64,000 nt of DNA from Pollutimonas sp963706785 (GCA_963706785.1 CAVPNJ010000008.1:62001-126000), one strand, 5' to 3'. Counted from the stretch's first letter, positions 35,391 to 44,829 are shown. Translations and numbers: made by a program. Notes: a model not told the origin generated them from the sequence alone.

Positions 35391-36758
35391 TTACCCCTGT
35401 GGCTTGACGGAAGCCGACTCATCCGGCTGTGCAGGATAATGCTGAGCTGGAGCTGAATCCGGAACCGACGAACCGGACGGCAAGGATTCTTTAGCGTGCG
35501 TGCTGTTTTGCGAACCGTTCTTCCCCGCGTCGGAAGCCGAAGGCGGCGTGGCGATTTCAGGGGTTGAAACCGCGCTATGTCGTGCAGATTCGGCGCTTGC
35601 TTCCCGTAGAGCTTGGACAGCTTGCAGACTATTAGTGACCGATGGCAATTTAACGTCGATCGTGGTGTCGGCCATATGTCGCGCCAACTTCAGTGCATGC
35701 CGGGAGTCTTCCGACGCCTGGTCATAACGGCTTTCGATCGATTTCACCAGCATATCGGTTTCAGATTCCCAGACTTTGGGCTGACGCATCATTAGGGCCA
35801 GTTGCGCGGTCATGATCCGCAGGCGCAGATTTTCGCGAAAACGCGTGGCTTGGTCGGGCGACATCAGCAATGCAGTGGGGTCATCGACACGGCGTACAGT
35901 GACGAACTCGCCAAGGTCTTTACGGACGGCTGACCACGCGGTGTTCGACCAGTTTTCGACTGTTCCCAAAGCTTGCTTCCACCATGGCAAGTTACTGTCA
36001 ACACTGGGATTGCTTTGAGGGGTGCTATCCGAAGCGGCCGGAGGCGCGACAACGGGCGCAGGGGCGGCGTCGTCAGGTACCAATAACGGAGCCTCGCCAA
36101 CCAGTACGCTCAATTCTTCCAGCTGGGTGGAAAGCAAGGCAATATCAATGGTCGACGCTGAACGCAACCGGTCAAGATCGCCGTTGATAGTTTGAAGCAG
36201 AGAGGCCAGACCGGGACGGTTCGCGCGGGCCAATTGCGCTTGCGCAGTTTCCAGAGAAATCACCGCATTGGCCACATTTCCGCTTAATTGCAGTTGCTGC
36301 TGCGCAATCGTCAGTAAGTGATCGACATCGTTGATGAGGACGAGATCTGAGCCGCTGTCAGTAAGGGTGCGAAATGCCTGTTCGAGGCTTTCTAAATGGT
36401 CCCTGGATTCGCCGATCGTTTTCTCGAGCGACGCTATTTGGCGAGCCTGTTCCTGTAGTTGGGACAGCGCTTGTTGTGCCTGCTCTGAAGCCTGATTGGC
36501 TGTACTGGCGCCGCTTTGAACCTGTGCGGTCAATCCTTGCGTGCTATTGCGAAACTGTTGCTGTTGATACCACAATGCAGCGCCCAGCGCGGCCGCGATC
36601 AATAGCAAAATAATAAAGGCGGGAAGCAGGATGGAGCGCGGCTTTCGGGTAGGCAAAGGCTTCTTTGGCTGAGGCGTGGTTGATGGCCCTGGCGAAGCAG
36701 GAGTGCCAGCAACAGACGTCTGGGCCGCTTGCGAGATCTCGGGTTTTTTATCAGTCAT
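35391..36758 (-). CDS. hemX: HemX-domain membrane protein
   Basis: 455 residues of the HemX family, often misnamed uroporphyrinogen-III methyltransferase; it lacks a SAM-binding domain. A Pro-rich cytoplasmic N-terminus leads to one helix (SILLPAFIILLLIAAALGAA, about 43-62), followed by a Gln-rich coiled coil (about 75-150) and a domain with WWKQALGTVENWSNTAW. A low-complexity C-terminus follows. Between hemD and hemY, as in many proteobacteria; probably helps organise haem synthesis at the membrane. Confidence 0.88.
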   Translation of the reverse strand: MTDKKPEISQAAQTSVAGTPASPGPSTTPQPKKPLPTRKPRSILLPAFIILLLIAAALGAALWYQQQQFRNSTQGLTAQVQSGASTANQASEQAQQALSQLQEQARQIASLEKTIGESRDHLESLEQAFRTLTDSGSDLVLINDVDHLLTIAQQQLQLSGNVANAVISLETAQAQLARANRPGLASLLQTINGDLDRLRSASTIDIALLSTQLEELSVLVGEAPLLVPDDAAPAPVVAPPAASDSTPQSNPSVDSNLPWWKQALGTVENWSNTAWSAVRKDLGEFVTVRRVDDPTALLMSPDQATRFRENLRLRIMTAQLALMMRQPKVWESETDMLVKSIESRYDQASEDSRHALKLARHMADTTIDVKLPSVTNSLQAVQALREASAESARHSAVSTPEIATPPSASDAGKNGSQNSTHAKESLPSGSSVPDSAPAQHYPAQPDESASVKPQG

Positions 36759-36773
36759 GGCGAGATTGTAATC

Positions 36774-37589
36774 CTAGGAATTTTCTTTACGCGGCGTCAA
36801 CTGGACGATGGCATGAAAAATGGCATCGTCGCAAGGCGAACATACCTTAATCACTGTCGGCTCTACCTTACCAGAAGCACTGATGAGAGATTGTAAACGG
36901 CATGCTACACGTTCGTGTATCACTACGAACCGGCATTTGGCCCATTCCTCTTGCAATCCCAATTGCTGAATATTAGCGTGAACAGCGTCTACGCTCTCGC
37001 CGCTTGTCAACAAGAAAACACAGAGCTCGGGTGACGCCAGAACTTCTGGTAACTGGGCGGTTTGCCAGGGTTCCCAGACAGCCGGTGCCCGCCTGTATAA
37101 GGCCAGGCGCTCAACTTCAATGCCCGCCTGCTCACATTGGGCACCGAGCCAATCGCGCCCCGATTCGCCCCTTATTATCAACACACGCTCAAGACAATGC
37201 CGCAGCGGCTGCAATACGGACCAAAGCGCTTCCGAATCCTGATTCTGCGTAAGAGGATCAGGATGCAAGATATTTGCAGGCTGTATAAGGCCTGAATCAT
37301 AAAGTGGCTGCGCACTAGAGCGCCCCACTGTAGCCACCATGGTTCGTTCTGGCCACGCACCTTGGTTGGTACGCCGGCCAAGCAGATCAAGATACATTGC
37401 AACGGCACCGCTGCTAACAAAAACGATCAGGTCGTAATTGCCGGGAGGCGGCAACTCATTGCCATCCTGTATAAGCGGGCTGACAGATAACGCCGGTAAG
37501 GCGATCGTACTAAACCCGGCCGCCTGCAAGCGGCGCCCGAGTTGTTCATTCTTTCCTTGTGGGCGAGTCAGAACGACACTGGCTTTCAT
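36774..37589 (-). CDS. hemD: Uroporphyrinogen-III synthase
   Basis: Cyclises hydroxymethylbilane to uroporphyrinogen III. 271 residues from the ATG giving MKASVVLTRPQGKNEQLGRR; an upstream GTG adds five residues. The sequence is poorly conserved in this family, but VFVSSGAVAMYLDLL, RVLIIRGESGRDWL and VFLLTSGESVDAVHANI are recognisable. It follows hemC closely. Confidence 0.88.
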   Translation of the reverse strand: MKASVVLTRPQGKNEQLGRRLQAAGFSTIALPALSVSPLIQDGNELPPPGNYDLIVFVSSGAVAMYLDLLGRRTNQGAWPERTMVATVGRSSAQPLYDSGLIQPANILHPDPLTQNQDSEALWSVLQPLRHCLERVLIIRGESGRDWLGAQCEQAGIEVERLALYRRAPAVWEPWQTAQLPEVLASPELCVFLLTSGESVDAVHANIQQLGLQEEWAKCRFVVIHERVACRLQSLISASGKVEPTVIKVCSPCDDAIFHAIVQLTPRKENS

Positions 37590-37623
37590 GGTCTTCTTAA
37601 CCACAAAACACGGCTACCACGTG

Positions 37624-38571
37624 TCAGGAAGCCGTATCCGGGGACAGGAGCCGTGACAAAATGTCGTTGGCCCCCTTGGCGAGCAGATCGCGAGCGACTT
37701 GGTCGCCCAGTTGTTCTGCCGAAGAAACCGGACCCGAAACTTGAGAGCGTATGATCCGCGTACCGTCGGGTTCTGCCACCAAAGCGGAAATGCTTAAGGT
37801 AGTACCATCCAATTGTGCAAATGCAGCCAAAGGTACCTGGCAAGATCCGCCCAGCACGCGCGAAACGGTACGCTCTGCCAAGGCGCACGCCGCTGTGCTG
37901 GCACAGGCCAATGGCGCGAGCCATTCCTGCATATCTTTGCGTTGCTCGAGAATTTCGATACCGAGAGCCCCCTGGCCTGCGGCCGGCAAGCTCTGTTCGA
38001 CAGATAGATAGCTGCGGATACGCGAAGCGAGCCCTAGACGACTAAGGCCGGCTGCAGCCAGAATAATGGCAGCGTAATCACCACGATCGAGTTTGCCAAG
38101 ACGAGTGTCGAGATTACCCCGCAGCGCCTGGATTTGAAGTTGCGGATATTGCTGGCGTATTTGCGATTCGCGACGCAAGCTAGATGTACCTACGACGGCG
38201 CCGGCAGGCAGCGCGTCGAGGGAAGCATAATCGTTGGATACGAAAGCATCGCGCGGATCATCGCGTTCAAGTATGACCGATAACGCGAAGGGACTTTGCA
38301 TGTCGACGGGTACATCCTTGAGCGAATGCACGGCCAGATCGGCACGCCCGTCGAGCAAGGCGGTTTCTAGTTCTTTGACGAACAACCCCTTACCGCCGAT
38401 TTTTGACAGAGTGCGATCAAGAATCTGATCGCCTCGGGTAGTCATTGTCAATAAGCTAACCTGACAATCGGGGTAAATCGCCTTAAGTCGATTGCGTACG
38501 TGCTCGGCTTGCCATAAGGCGAGCCGGCTTGCACGAGTCGCAATGACCAGTTTCGAAGGTGCTGCAACCAT
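37624..38571 (-). CDS. hemC: Porphobilinogen deaminase (hydroxymethylbilane synthase)
   Basis: Polymerises four porphobilinogens to hydroxymethylbilane. 315 residues. The dipyrromethane cofactor cysteine lies in LGGSCQVPLAAFA (about 247). Other motifs are ATRASRLALWQAEHV, HSLKDVPVDMQS and GTSSLRRESQIRQQYP. It starts 3 bases after a 42-codon reading frame on the same strand. Confidence 0.96.
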   Translation of the reverse strand: MVAAPSKLVIATRASRLALWQAEHVRNRLKAIYPDCQVSLLTMTTRGDQILDRTLSKIGGKGLFVKELETALLDGRADLAVHSLKDVPVDMQSPFALSVILERDDPRDAFVSNDYASLDALPAGAVVGTSSLRRESQIRQQYPQLQIQALRGNLDTRLGKLDRGDYAAIILAAAGLSRLGLASRIRSYLSVEQSLPAAGQGALGIEILEQRKDMQEWLAPLACASTAACALAERTVSRVLGGSCQVPLAAFAQLDGTTLSISALVAEPDGTRIIRSQVSGPVSSAEQLGDQVARDLLAKGANDILSRLLSPDTAS

Positions 38572-38574
38572 ACC

Positions 38575-38703
38575 TTAACCTGCCAACTGAGTAAATACGA
38601 CGGCGAGTACGATGCCAATGATTGCCAGTATAAGCAGGCCCTGAAGCAGGGACAAACCTGCTTCGTCGGGCTTCTTACGACCTGAAGACTTAAACAGACC
38701 CAT
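38575..38703 (-). CDS. 42-residue pilin-like membrane peptide upstream of hemC
   Basis: Read by eye: MGLFKSSGRKKPDEAGLSLL then QGLLILAIIGIVLAVVFTQL and AG. A short charged leader ends in Gly, followed by LSLLQ and a long hydrophobic helix, resembling a type IV prepilin N-terminus but with Gln where the +5 Glu should be. AAGGAAA lies 7 bases before the ATG. It overlaps the terC-family gene by 14 bases and ends 3 bases before hemC, so it is likely translated in the operon. No family is recognised. Confidence 0.65.
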   Translation of the reverse strand: MGLFKSSGRKKPDEAGLSLLQGLLILAIIGIVLAVVFTQLAG

Positions 38704-39409
38704 GTGCACTTTCCTTGCCAGCGCCTTTGCGGCTGGCTATCCACTTGCCAATCGCCACCACTAAGATTGCGCCAATGACTTCGGCTGCGATTTTGAACGT
38801 ACCGGGGAGTTCACCGAATTTAGTTTCGACGAATATATCGGTTACGACCATGCCACCTGCAATCCATCCCAATAGCGCAGCACCAAGGGTGACGACCAGC
38901 GGGAAACGGTCAATTAACTTCAAGACTATAGTACTGCCCCAAATAATAATTGGCACGCTTAACAGCAGGCCGAAAATCACATAGCCGAGCTGATGATCGG
39001 GTACGGTATTTTGCGCCGCACCCGCAATCGCGATGACATTGTCCAGGCTCATCACGAAATCGGCAATGATAATTGTTTTGACCGCCGCCCAAACCGAGGC
39101 GTTAGCCTTGATATTTTCGTGGTGGCCTTCTTCGGGCACCAGCAATTTAATACCAATCCATAGCAGCAGCGCGCCGCCCACGATCTTGAGGAACGGAATG
39201 CCAAGCAAGGTCAGGGCGAAGGCGATTAGAACGACGCGCAAGATGATCGCGCCGGCGGTGCCCCACAAAATACCCTGAACGCGTTGCTTGTGGGCAAGGT
39301 TCCGACAAGCCAGCGCAATGACGACAGCGTTATCGCCACCCAGCAATATGTCGATCATTATGATCTGAAATAGCGCACCCCAGTGCAGCGTTTCAAAAAA
39401 CTCTACCAT
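38690..39409 (-). CDS. TerC-family integral membrane protein
   Basis: 239 residues with about seven helices; TerC relatives transport metal ions, in several cases exporting manganese. The family motifs IIMIDILLGGDNAVVIAL (about 17-34) and IADFVMSLDNVIAIAGAA (about 110-127) carry the paired Asp/Asn residues thought to bind metal. Its stop overlaps the start of the 42-residue peptide. Upstream is an attenuator-like hairpin. Confidence 0.88.
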   Translation of the reverse strand: MVEFFETLHWGALFQIIMIDILLGGDNAVVIALACRNLAHKQRVQGILWGTAGAIILRVVLIAFALTLLGIPFLKIVGGALLLWIGIKLLVPEEGHHENIKANASVWAAVKTIIIADFVMSLDNVIAIAGAAQNTVPDHQLGYVIFGLLLSVPIIIWGSTIVLKLIDRFPLVVTLGAALLGWIAGGMVVTDIFVETKFGELPGTFKIAAEVIGAILVVAIGKWIASRKGAGKESAHGSV

Positions 39410-39437
39410 CTTGATTCCCGTGTCAGCCCATAAGGCG

Positions 39438-39471
39438 ATAAAAAGCCCCGGTTAAATTGACATACCGAGGC
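39438..39471 (-). terminator. Hairpin plus U-tract in the terC-family leader
   Basis: On the minus strand GCCTCGGT and ACCGGGGC form an 8-bp stem with one G-U pair and an 11-base loop, followed by TTTTTAT, 28-35 bases before the start of the membrane gene. It looks like an intrinsic terminator in the 5' leader. The conserved sequence of the manganese yybP-ykoY riboswitch was not found in the 200 bases upstream. Confidence 0.55.
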
Positions 39472-39613
39472 ATAAAAAAGCAGGCTATTGTAATTCAGGA
39501 TCCATTTAGTCTGCGTTTTTGCCTGAAAAATTTCCACAAGCCTGAATAATAATTTACGTGTCGGTTCGGCTATTGCGCCATTTTTAAACAGCGCTAGCGC
39601 ATACAAGCCTGCT

Positions 39614-39641
39614 AAAGAAGCCTCGAGGTGAGGCTTCTTTT
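39614..39641 (-). terminator. Terminator after sucD
   Basis: GAAGCCTC and GAGGCTTC with a five-base loop, extended by A/T pairs, directly after the sucD stop. It is a likely end of the sucCD transcript. Confidence 0.75.
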
Positions 39642-39647
39642 ACTGGC

Positions 39648-40529
39648 TTATAGCACCGATTTGAGCAGCTTACCCATTTCGGAGGGATCGCGCGTCGTGC
39701 GGATACCGCATGCTTCCATGATTTCCAGTTTGGCATCGGCCGTATCGGCGCCGCCAGAGATCAGGGCGCCAGCATGGCCCATACGCTTTCCGGCTGGAGC
39801 GGTGACGCCTGCGATAAAGCCTACCACCGGCTTCTTCATGTTGTCTTTAGCCCATTCTGCTGCATTGACTTCATCAGGACCGCCAATTTCGCCAATCATG
39901 ATGACGGCATCAGTTTCTGGGTCGTCATTGAACATCTTGAGAATATCAATGTGCTTCAGACCATTGATGGGATCGCCGCCAATACCGACTGCGGTAGATT
40001 GACCCAAGCCCAATTCGGTGAGCTGAGCAACCGCTTCGTAAGTTAGTGTTCCCGAACGGCTTACCACGCCGATACGACCCTTGCGAGCAATATGGCCTGG
40101 CATGATGCCGATTTTCAGTTCGTCGGGTGTAATCAAACCTGGGCAGTTAGGGCCCAACAGCAAGGTTCGTTTGTTCTGCTCACGCATGCGGTTACGAACT
40201 TCCAACATGTCACGTACAGGTATACCTTCGGTAATGCAGATGACCAGGTCCAGGTCCGCTTCAACCGCTTCCCAGATTGCCGCCGCAGCACCGGCTGGCG
40301 GTACATAAATAACAGAAACTGTGGCGCCGGTTTCGGCCTTGGCGTCTTTTACGCTGCCAAAAATAGGCACGCCTTCAAAGTTCTCGCCAGCCTTCTTGGG
40401 ATGCACGCCTGCGACGAAAGCCGCTTTACCGTTGGCGTATTCACGGCACATATGAGTATGGAACTGGCCGGTTTTACCGGTCATTCCTTGGGTAATGACT
40501 TTTGTGTCTTTGTTGATCAGAATCGACAT
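39648..40529 (-). CDS. sucD: Succinyl-CoA synthetase alpha subunit
   Basis: With SucC converts succinyl-CoA to succinate in the citrate cycle, making ATP or GTP. 293 residues. The CoA-binding start SILINKDTKVITQGMTGKTG and the phosphohistidine loop GHAGALISGGADTADAKLEI are intact. It lies 23 bases after sucC. Confidence 0.97.
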   Translation of the reverse strand: MSILINKDTKVITQGMTGKTGQFHTHMCREYANGKAAFVAGVHPKKAGENFEGVPIFGSVKDAKAETGATVSVIYVPPAGAAAAIWEAVEADLDLVICITEGIPVRDMLEVRNRMREQNKRTLLLGPNCPGLITPDELKIGIMPGHIARKGRIGVVSRSGTLTYEAVAQLTELGLGQSTAVGIGGDPINGLKHIDILKMFNDDPETDAVIMIGEIGGPDEVNAAEWAKDNMKKPVVGFIAGVTAPAGKRMGHAGALISGGADTADAKLEIMEACGIRTTRDPSEMGKLLKSVL

Positions 40530-40552
40530 TTACAAATTCCTCGGCAATATTC

Positions 40553-41713
40553 TTATTTCGCGGCGGCTACGACTTTAGTCGCGGCTTCAGCCATGGTGTC
40601 AGCGCTGATAATGGGCAGGCCCGACTCAGCCAGCAGTTTCTTGCCCAGCTCTTCGTTTGTGCCCTTCATGCGAACGACCAGCGGTACGCTGAGGTTGACG
40701 GCCTTGCACGCGGCGATGACACCTTCGGCAATGACATCGCAGCGCATGATGCCACCGAAGATATTCACCAGAATAGCCTTCACGCCCTTGTTCTTCAGCA
40801 TGATTTTGAAGGCTTCGGTAACTTTTTCGGCCGTTGCGCCGCCACCGACGTCCAGGAAGTTGGCCGGTTCACCGCCGAACAACTTAATCGTGTCCATGGT
40901 TGCCATTGCAAGGCCAGCGCCGTTCACCAGGCAACCGATGTTGCCATCGAGTTGGATATAAGCCAAATCGAACTGGCTGGCTTCAATCTCGGCAGGATCT
41001 TCTTCGGCCAAATCGCGATACTCGACGATTTCGGGATGACGGAACAAAGCGTTGGAATCAAAATTGAACTTGGCGTCCAGCGCAATGATATCGCCCGAAC
41101 CGGACAGAATAAGCGGATTAATCTCGGCCAGTTCGGCGTCAGTTTCCGTGTAAACCTTGTACAGCTTTTGGAATTCAGCAGCAGCCTTGTCTACCGAACC
41201 TTCAGGTACACCGATACCACGCGCGAGCTCGGCAGCAGCCTTATCAGTAAGGCCGTCTTTAGGATCCACGAACACCTTCAGGATTTTTTCGGGGGTCTTT
41301 TCGGCGACTTCTTCAACGTCCATGCCGCCTTCGCTCGAAGCCATAACGCAAACGCGCTGCGAGCCACGATCGGTGACAATGCCAACGTAATATTCTTTCT
41401 TAATATCGGCGCCTTCTTCAATAAGCAGGCGACCTACCTTTTGACCTTCAGGGCCAGTCTGGTGCGTGATCAATTGCATGCCCAGAATTTCGGATGACAC
41501 CTGTCGCACTTCTTCGAGCGAACGAGCCAGCTTGACTCCGCCGCCTTTGCCACGGCCACCCGCATGAATCTGCGCCTTTACCACCCAGACCGGACCACCC
41601 AGCTTTTCAGCTGCGGCGATGGCCTCGTCAACGGAAAAAGCAGGAATTCCGCGTGGGACATTCACGCCAAATTTCTTCAGCAGTTCCTTGCCTTGATACT
41701 CGTGAATTTTCAT
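40553..41713 (-). CDS. sucC: Succinyl-CoA synthetase beta subunit
   Basis: ATP-grasp subunit of succinyl-CoA synthetase, 386 residues. MKIHEYQGKELLKKFGV starts the ATP-grasp domain, VVKAQIHAGGRGKGGGVKLA is the nucleotide-binding loop, and GGGATAEKVTEAFKIML and VNIFGGIMRCDVIAEGV lie in the CoA-ligase domain. First gene of the sucCD operon. Confidence 0.97.
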   Translation of the reverse strand: MKIHEYQGKELLKKFGVNVPRGIPAFSVDEAIAAAEKLGGPVWVVKAQIHAGGRGKGGGVKLARSLEEVRQVSSEILGMQLITHQTGPEGQKVGRLLIEEGADIKKEYYVGIVTDRGSQRVCVMASSEGGMDVEEVAEKTPEKILKVFVDPKDGLTDKAAAELARGIGVPEGSVDKAAAEFQKLYKVYTETDAELAEINPLILSGSGDIIALDAKFNFDSNALFRHPEIVEYRDLAEEDPAEIEASQFDLAYIQLDGNIGCLVNGAGLAMATMDTIKLFGGEPANFLDVGGGATAEKVTEAFKIMLKNKGVKAILVNIFGGIMRCDVIAEGVIAACKAVNLSVPLVVRMKGTNEELGKKLLAESGLPIISADTMAEAATKVVAAAK

Positions 41714-41797
41714 TTATTACCTGTCAGAACGTAAAGAATAAGAAAGAACGCGTGCGCCTGTGCCCTGAAGCACGGTTGCCCGCCCGTGGAGGATACC

Positions 41798-42379
41798 CTA
41801 TTCGCACTTTGCCTCGGTCTTGGGAGTTACGTACCATTTGGGATAGAACTCTTGCACCACTGGCCCATCGAGCCTGAGTGCATGGCACCCTTCCAGCTGA
41901 AATGGACGCTTTGCTTGCTTGCCTGCAGCCGCTTGCTCTTTACGCCGCTTATTGGCCATCGTCTGGATCGCAACCGTTGGCAAAACATAGGCCAGTTCCG
42001 TCATGTGCGTGCAGCCCGCCGTTTTAGCGTAGCGGTCTTTAACCGCTTGGCGAAAATTGCGCAGCAGGTTCATGCCGACCAAATGGCGATAGTCGGGTGC
42101 GATGGCCGTGCAGTTTTCCTGGTACGGGGCGGCATCGTAATCGGCCACCGCGGCTGTGATCATGAACTGATCATCGATCGTGACGCGAAGATGCATGTGA
42201 TGAATAGGGTCGCCGGCGCGATGTAACGATGCGCCATCCCTAAGTACGAAATCGTAAGCCTTGACGTCGATTAATTCGGCTTCAAGGTCCCATTGGCCGT
42301 CCTCCCGGACGAACGAACTCACACGTATGGAACGCGTATGCAAGGGTTCGCGGGCGATATCAGGAGGCGGCAATGGCAT
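41798..42379 (-). CDS. DUF2889 protein
   Basis: 193 residues matching the DUF2889 family by the stretches LHTRSIRVSSFVREDGQWDL and AGDPIHHMHLRVTIDD. The function is unknown. No signal peptide is seen, so it is probably cytoplasmic. It lies between metE and sucC on the same strand, with gaps of 29 and 84 bases; some read-through from metE is possible. Confidence 0.8.
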   Translation of the reverse strand: MPLPPPDIAREPLHTRSIRVSSFVREDGQWDLEAELIDVKAYDFVLRDGASLHRAGDPIHHMHLRVTIDDQFMITAAVADYDAAPYQENCTAIAPDYRHLVGMNLLRNFRQAVKDRYAKTAGCTHMTELAYVLPTVAIQTMANKRRKEQAAAGKQAKRPFQLEGCHALRLDGPVVQEFYPKWYVTPKTEAKCE

Positions 42380-42408
42380 TTACAATAGAGATATGACGAA
42401 AAAAACGG

Positions 42409-44703
42409 TTAAGTATAGCGCAGAGCCTGGGCTGCGCTGACCATCCTGACCAGTGCCGCCTCGGTTTCCGCCCAGCCGCGGGTCTTCAAGCCGCAGTCCG
42501 GATTAACCCATAGTCGTTCGGGCGCCAGACGGGTTGCCGCCTTGCGCATCAGCCCGACCATTGATTCCACCTCGGGTACATTCGGCGAATGAATGTCGTA
42601 AACACCAGGGCCGATATCGTTCGGGTAATGGAAGTTTTCGAAGGCGCCAAGCAGCTCCATATTGGAACGGGACGTTTCTATGGTGATGACGTCTGCGTCC
42701 ATCGCGGCAATGGCCTGAATGATGTCATTGAATTCGGAATAGCACATGTGCGTGTGTATCTGGGTATCGTCCCGAACCCCGCCAGTAGACAGACGAAAGC
42801 AGTCCACGGCCCATTCTAGATATTGCGCCCAGTCGACGCGGCGCAGTGGCAGGCCCTCCCGGAAGGCGGGCTCATCGATCTGTATGATGGCAATGCCGGC
42901 GGCTTCGAGATCCACGACTTCGTCACGCAGCGCCAAGGCCAACTGCCTGCACGTGACCTCACGAGCCTGATCATCACGTACAAATGACCATTGAAGTATC
43001 GTGACTGGACCGGTCAGCATACCTTTTACCGGCTTATCGGTAAGGGACTGTGCGTAAGCGGACCACGCGACCGTCATCGCAGCCGGCCGCGCCACATCGC
43101 CGAATATGATTGGCGGCTTCACGCAGCGCGAGCCATAGCTTTGTACCCAACCGTTTTGCGTAAAGGCAAAGCCGCCGAGCAATTCGCCAAAGTATTCCAC
43201 CATATCGTTACGCTCAGCTTCTCCGTGCACCAGGACATCCAATCCCAACTTTTCCTGAAAACGAATAACGTGTTCGATTTCCGCACGCATTGCCTTTTCG
43301 TACGATGAATCGCTAAGTGATCCGTTTTTCCAGTCACGGCGCGACACCCGGATTTCGGTAGTTTGAGGGAATGACCCTATGGTTGTGGTTGGGTAGGCCG
43401 GAAGATTCAAGTTTTTTTGTTGGGCAACAATACGCTGCGCGAACGGAGTTCGATCGCGCAGTATTTGTGCCGACGTTGCCAAGCGTGCTTGTATCGCAGG
43501 GTTATGGATCCGGCCAGACTTGCTTTTTTCCTGCAACAGCGCGCGTTGCGTTTGCAGGGCTGCCAAAGCTGAAGGCTTAGGCGTGACCGACAAAGACTGG
43601 GCAAGCCACTCCAGTTCATCCAACTTCTGCGCCGCAAAAGAAAGCCAACCGCGCAGTTCGGCATCAAGCTCTTTCTCGGCGTCCAGGTCGACCGGCACAT
43701 GCAGCAAGGAGCATGAAGGGGCAAGCCATAGACGCTCGCCCAATGATGACACAAGCGGCGCGACGACCGAGTGAACCTTATCAAGGTCAGTTCGCCAAAC
43801 GTTACGGCCGTCAATCACTCCAAGCGAAAGGACCTGATCGTCGGCCAGGACCGCTAGTACATCGTCGAGTTGTTCCGGCGCCCGCACCAGATCAATATGC
43901 AAACCCTGAATTGGCAAGCCTGGCAAGATCTGAATGTTCTCTTCAAGATGTTCGAAGTATGTCGCCAGGAGCACAGATACGCCGGATTCCGCCAGTGCGC
44001 TGTAGACGCGTTTAAAAGCAGCCTGCCATGCAGCAGGTAAGTCAAGCCCGAGAATTGGTTCGTCGATCTGAACCCACTGCACGCCCAAGGTTTTGAGGCG
44101 CTGCAATACCTGGATGTAGACGGGAAGCAAATTATCCAGCAAATCAAGTTTTGCGAGATCGTCTGCGCCCTTCCCGAATGCGTCGCCCTTGCCCAGCCAT
44201 AGCCATGTCAACGGCCCTGGGATCACCGGCTTTACCTTATGCCCAAGCGCTTGGGCTTCACGCACCTGATCGAATAGGTAACTTCGAGCAATGCGATATG
44301 GCTGATTGGGCACCAGCTCGGGCACGATGTAATGGTAATTGGTGTCAAACCATTTCGTCATCTCACATGCGGCTGCTGGCCTGCCCTGCGGCGCCCGACC
44401 GCGCGCCATCCTGAAAAGGGTGTCGTTGCTGACCAGTTCATTCGACGCTTGCGCAAAGCGCGCCGGGACCGCCCCCAACAATGTCGTCCATTCCAGAACA
44501 TGGTCATACCAGGCAAAGTCACCCACCGGTACGAAAGCGAGGCCAGATTTCGCCTGAAGATTCCAATGGCGCTCGCGCAATTGTCGCCCTGTCGTTTCGA
44601 GCGCTTCCGCAGACGAAGAACCCGCCCAATAAGATTCCAGCGCCCGCTTCAGTTCGCGCTGAACGCCAATACGGGGAAAACCCAAAGCATGAGTAGTTAT
44701 CAC
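42409..44703 (-). CDS. metE: Cobalamin-independent methionine synthase
   Basis: Transfers a methyl group from methyltetrahydrofolate triglutamate to homocysteine. 764 residues, the usual size. Zinc ligands are in THMCYSEF (His and Cys, about 647) and NPDCGLKTRGW (Cys, about 732), with the Glu ligand between. N-terminal LGFPRIGVQRELKRALESYW is typical. It is divergent from metR with MetR-type sites between. Confidence 0.96.
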   Translation of the reverse strand: MITTHALGFPRIGVQRELKRALESYWAGSSSAEALETTGRQLRERHWNLQAKSGLAFVPVGDFAWYDHVLEWTTLLGAVPARFAQASNELVSNDTLFRMARGRAPQGRPAAACEMTKWFDTNYHYIVPELVPNQPYRIARSYLFDQVREAQALGHKVKPVIPGPLTWLWLGKGDAFGKGADDLAKLDLLDNLLPVYIQVLQRLKTLGVQWVQIDEPILGLDLPAAWQAAFKRVYSALAESGVSVLLATYFEHLEENIQILPGLPIQGLHIDLVRAPEQLDDVLAVLADDQVLSLGVIDGRNVWRTDLDKVHSVVAPLVSSLGERLWLAPSCSLLHVPVDLDAEKELDAELRGWLSFAAQKLDELEWLAQSLSVTPKPSALAALQTQRALLQEKSKSGRIHNPAIQARLATSAQILRDRTPFAQRIVAQQKNLNLPAYPTTTIGSFPQTTEIRVSRRDWKNGSLSDSSYEKAMRAEIEHVIRFQEKLGLDVLVHGEAERNDMVEYFGELLGGFAFTQNGWVQSYGSRCVKPPIIFGDVARPAAMTVAWSAYAQSLTDKPVKGMLTGPVTILQWSFVRDDQAREVTCRQLALALRDEVVDLEAAGIAIIQIDEPAFREGLPLRRVDWAQYLEWAVDCFRLSTGGVRDDTQIHTHMCYSEFNDIIQAIAAMDADVITIETSRSNMELLGAFENFHYPNDIGPGVYDIHSPNVPEVESMVGLMRKAATRLAPERLWVNPDCGLKTRGWAETEAALVRMVSAAQALRYT

Positions 44704-44720
44704 GACAATAGCCTTTTAGA

Positions 44721-44733
44721 TGAAGAATATTTA
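44721..44733. promoter_or_regulatory. Degenerate MetR site near metE
   Basis: TGAAGAATATTTA, one mismatch to TGAA-N5-TTCA, 18 bases before the metE start. It may be a second, weaker MetR site. Confidence 0.35.
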
Positions 44734-44795
44734 TATTAGGTGCCATTGTGCCTATACAATTACGTGAGACAAAATCAAACTCAACATGCACAGTA

Positions 44796-44808
44796 TGAAT
44801 AATTTTCA
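44796..44808. promoter_or_regulatory. MetR-binding site between metE and metR
   Basis: TGAATAATTTTCA exactly fits the known MetR consensus TGAA-N5-TTCA. It lies 22 bases before the metR ATG and about 95 from metE, as expected for activation of metE and autoregulation of metR. Confidence 0.7.
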
Positions 44809-44829
44809 TCTAAATCAGGATCGACCGAA

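Noticed and set aside
39403..39606. A 67-codon minus-strand open frame in the TerC leader
   Set aside because: It overlaps the hairpin and the start of the membrane gene; no ribosome site or family pattern.
39410..39640. yybP-ykoY manganese riboswitch upstream of the TerC-family gene
   Set aside because: The conserved GGGGAGUAG-type sequence was not seen on the minus strand, although the terminator-like hairpin is present.
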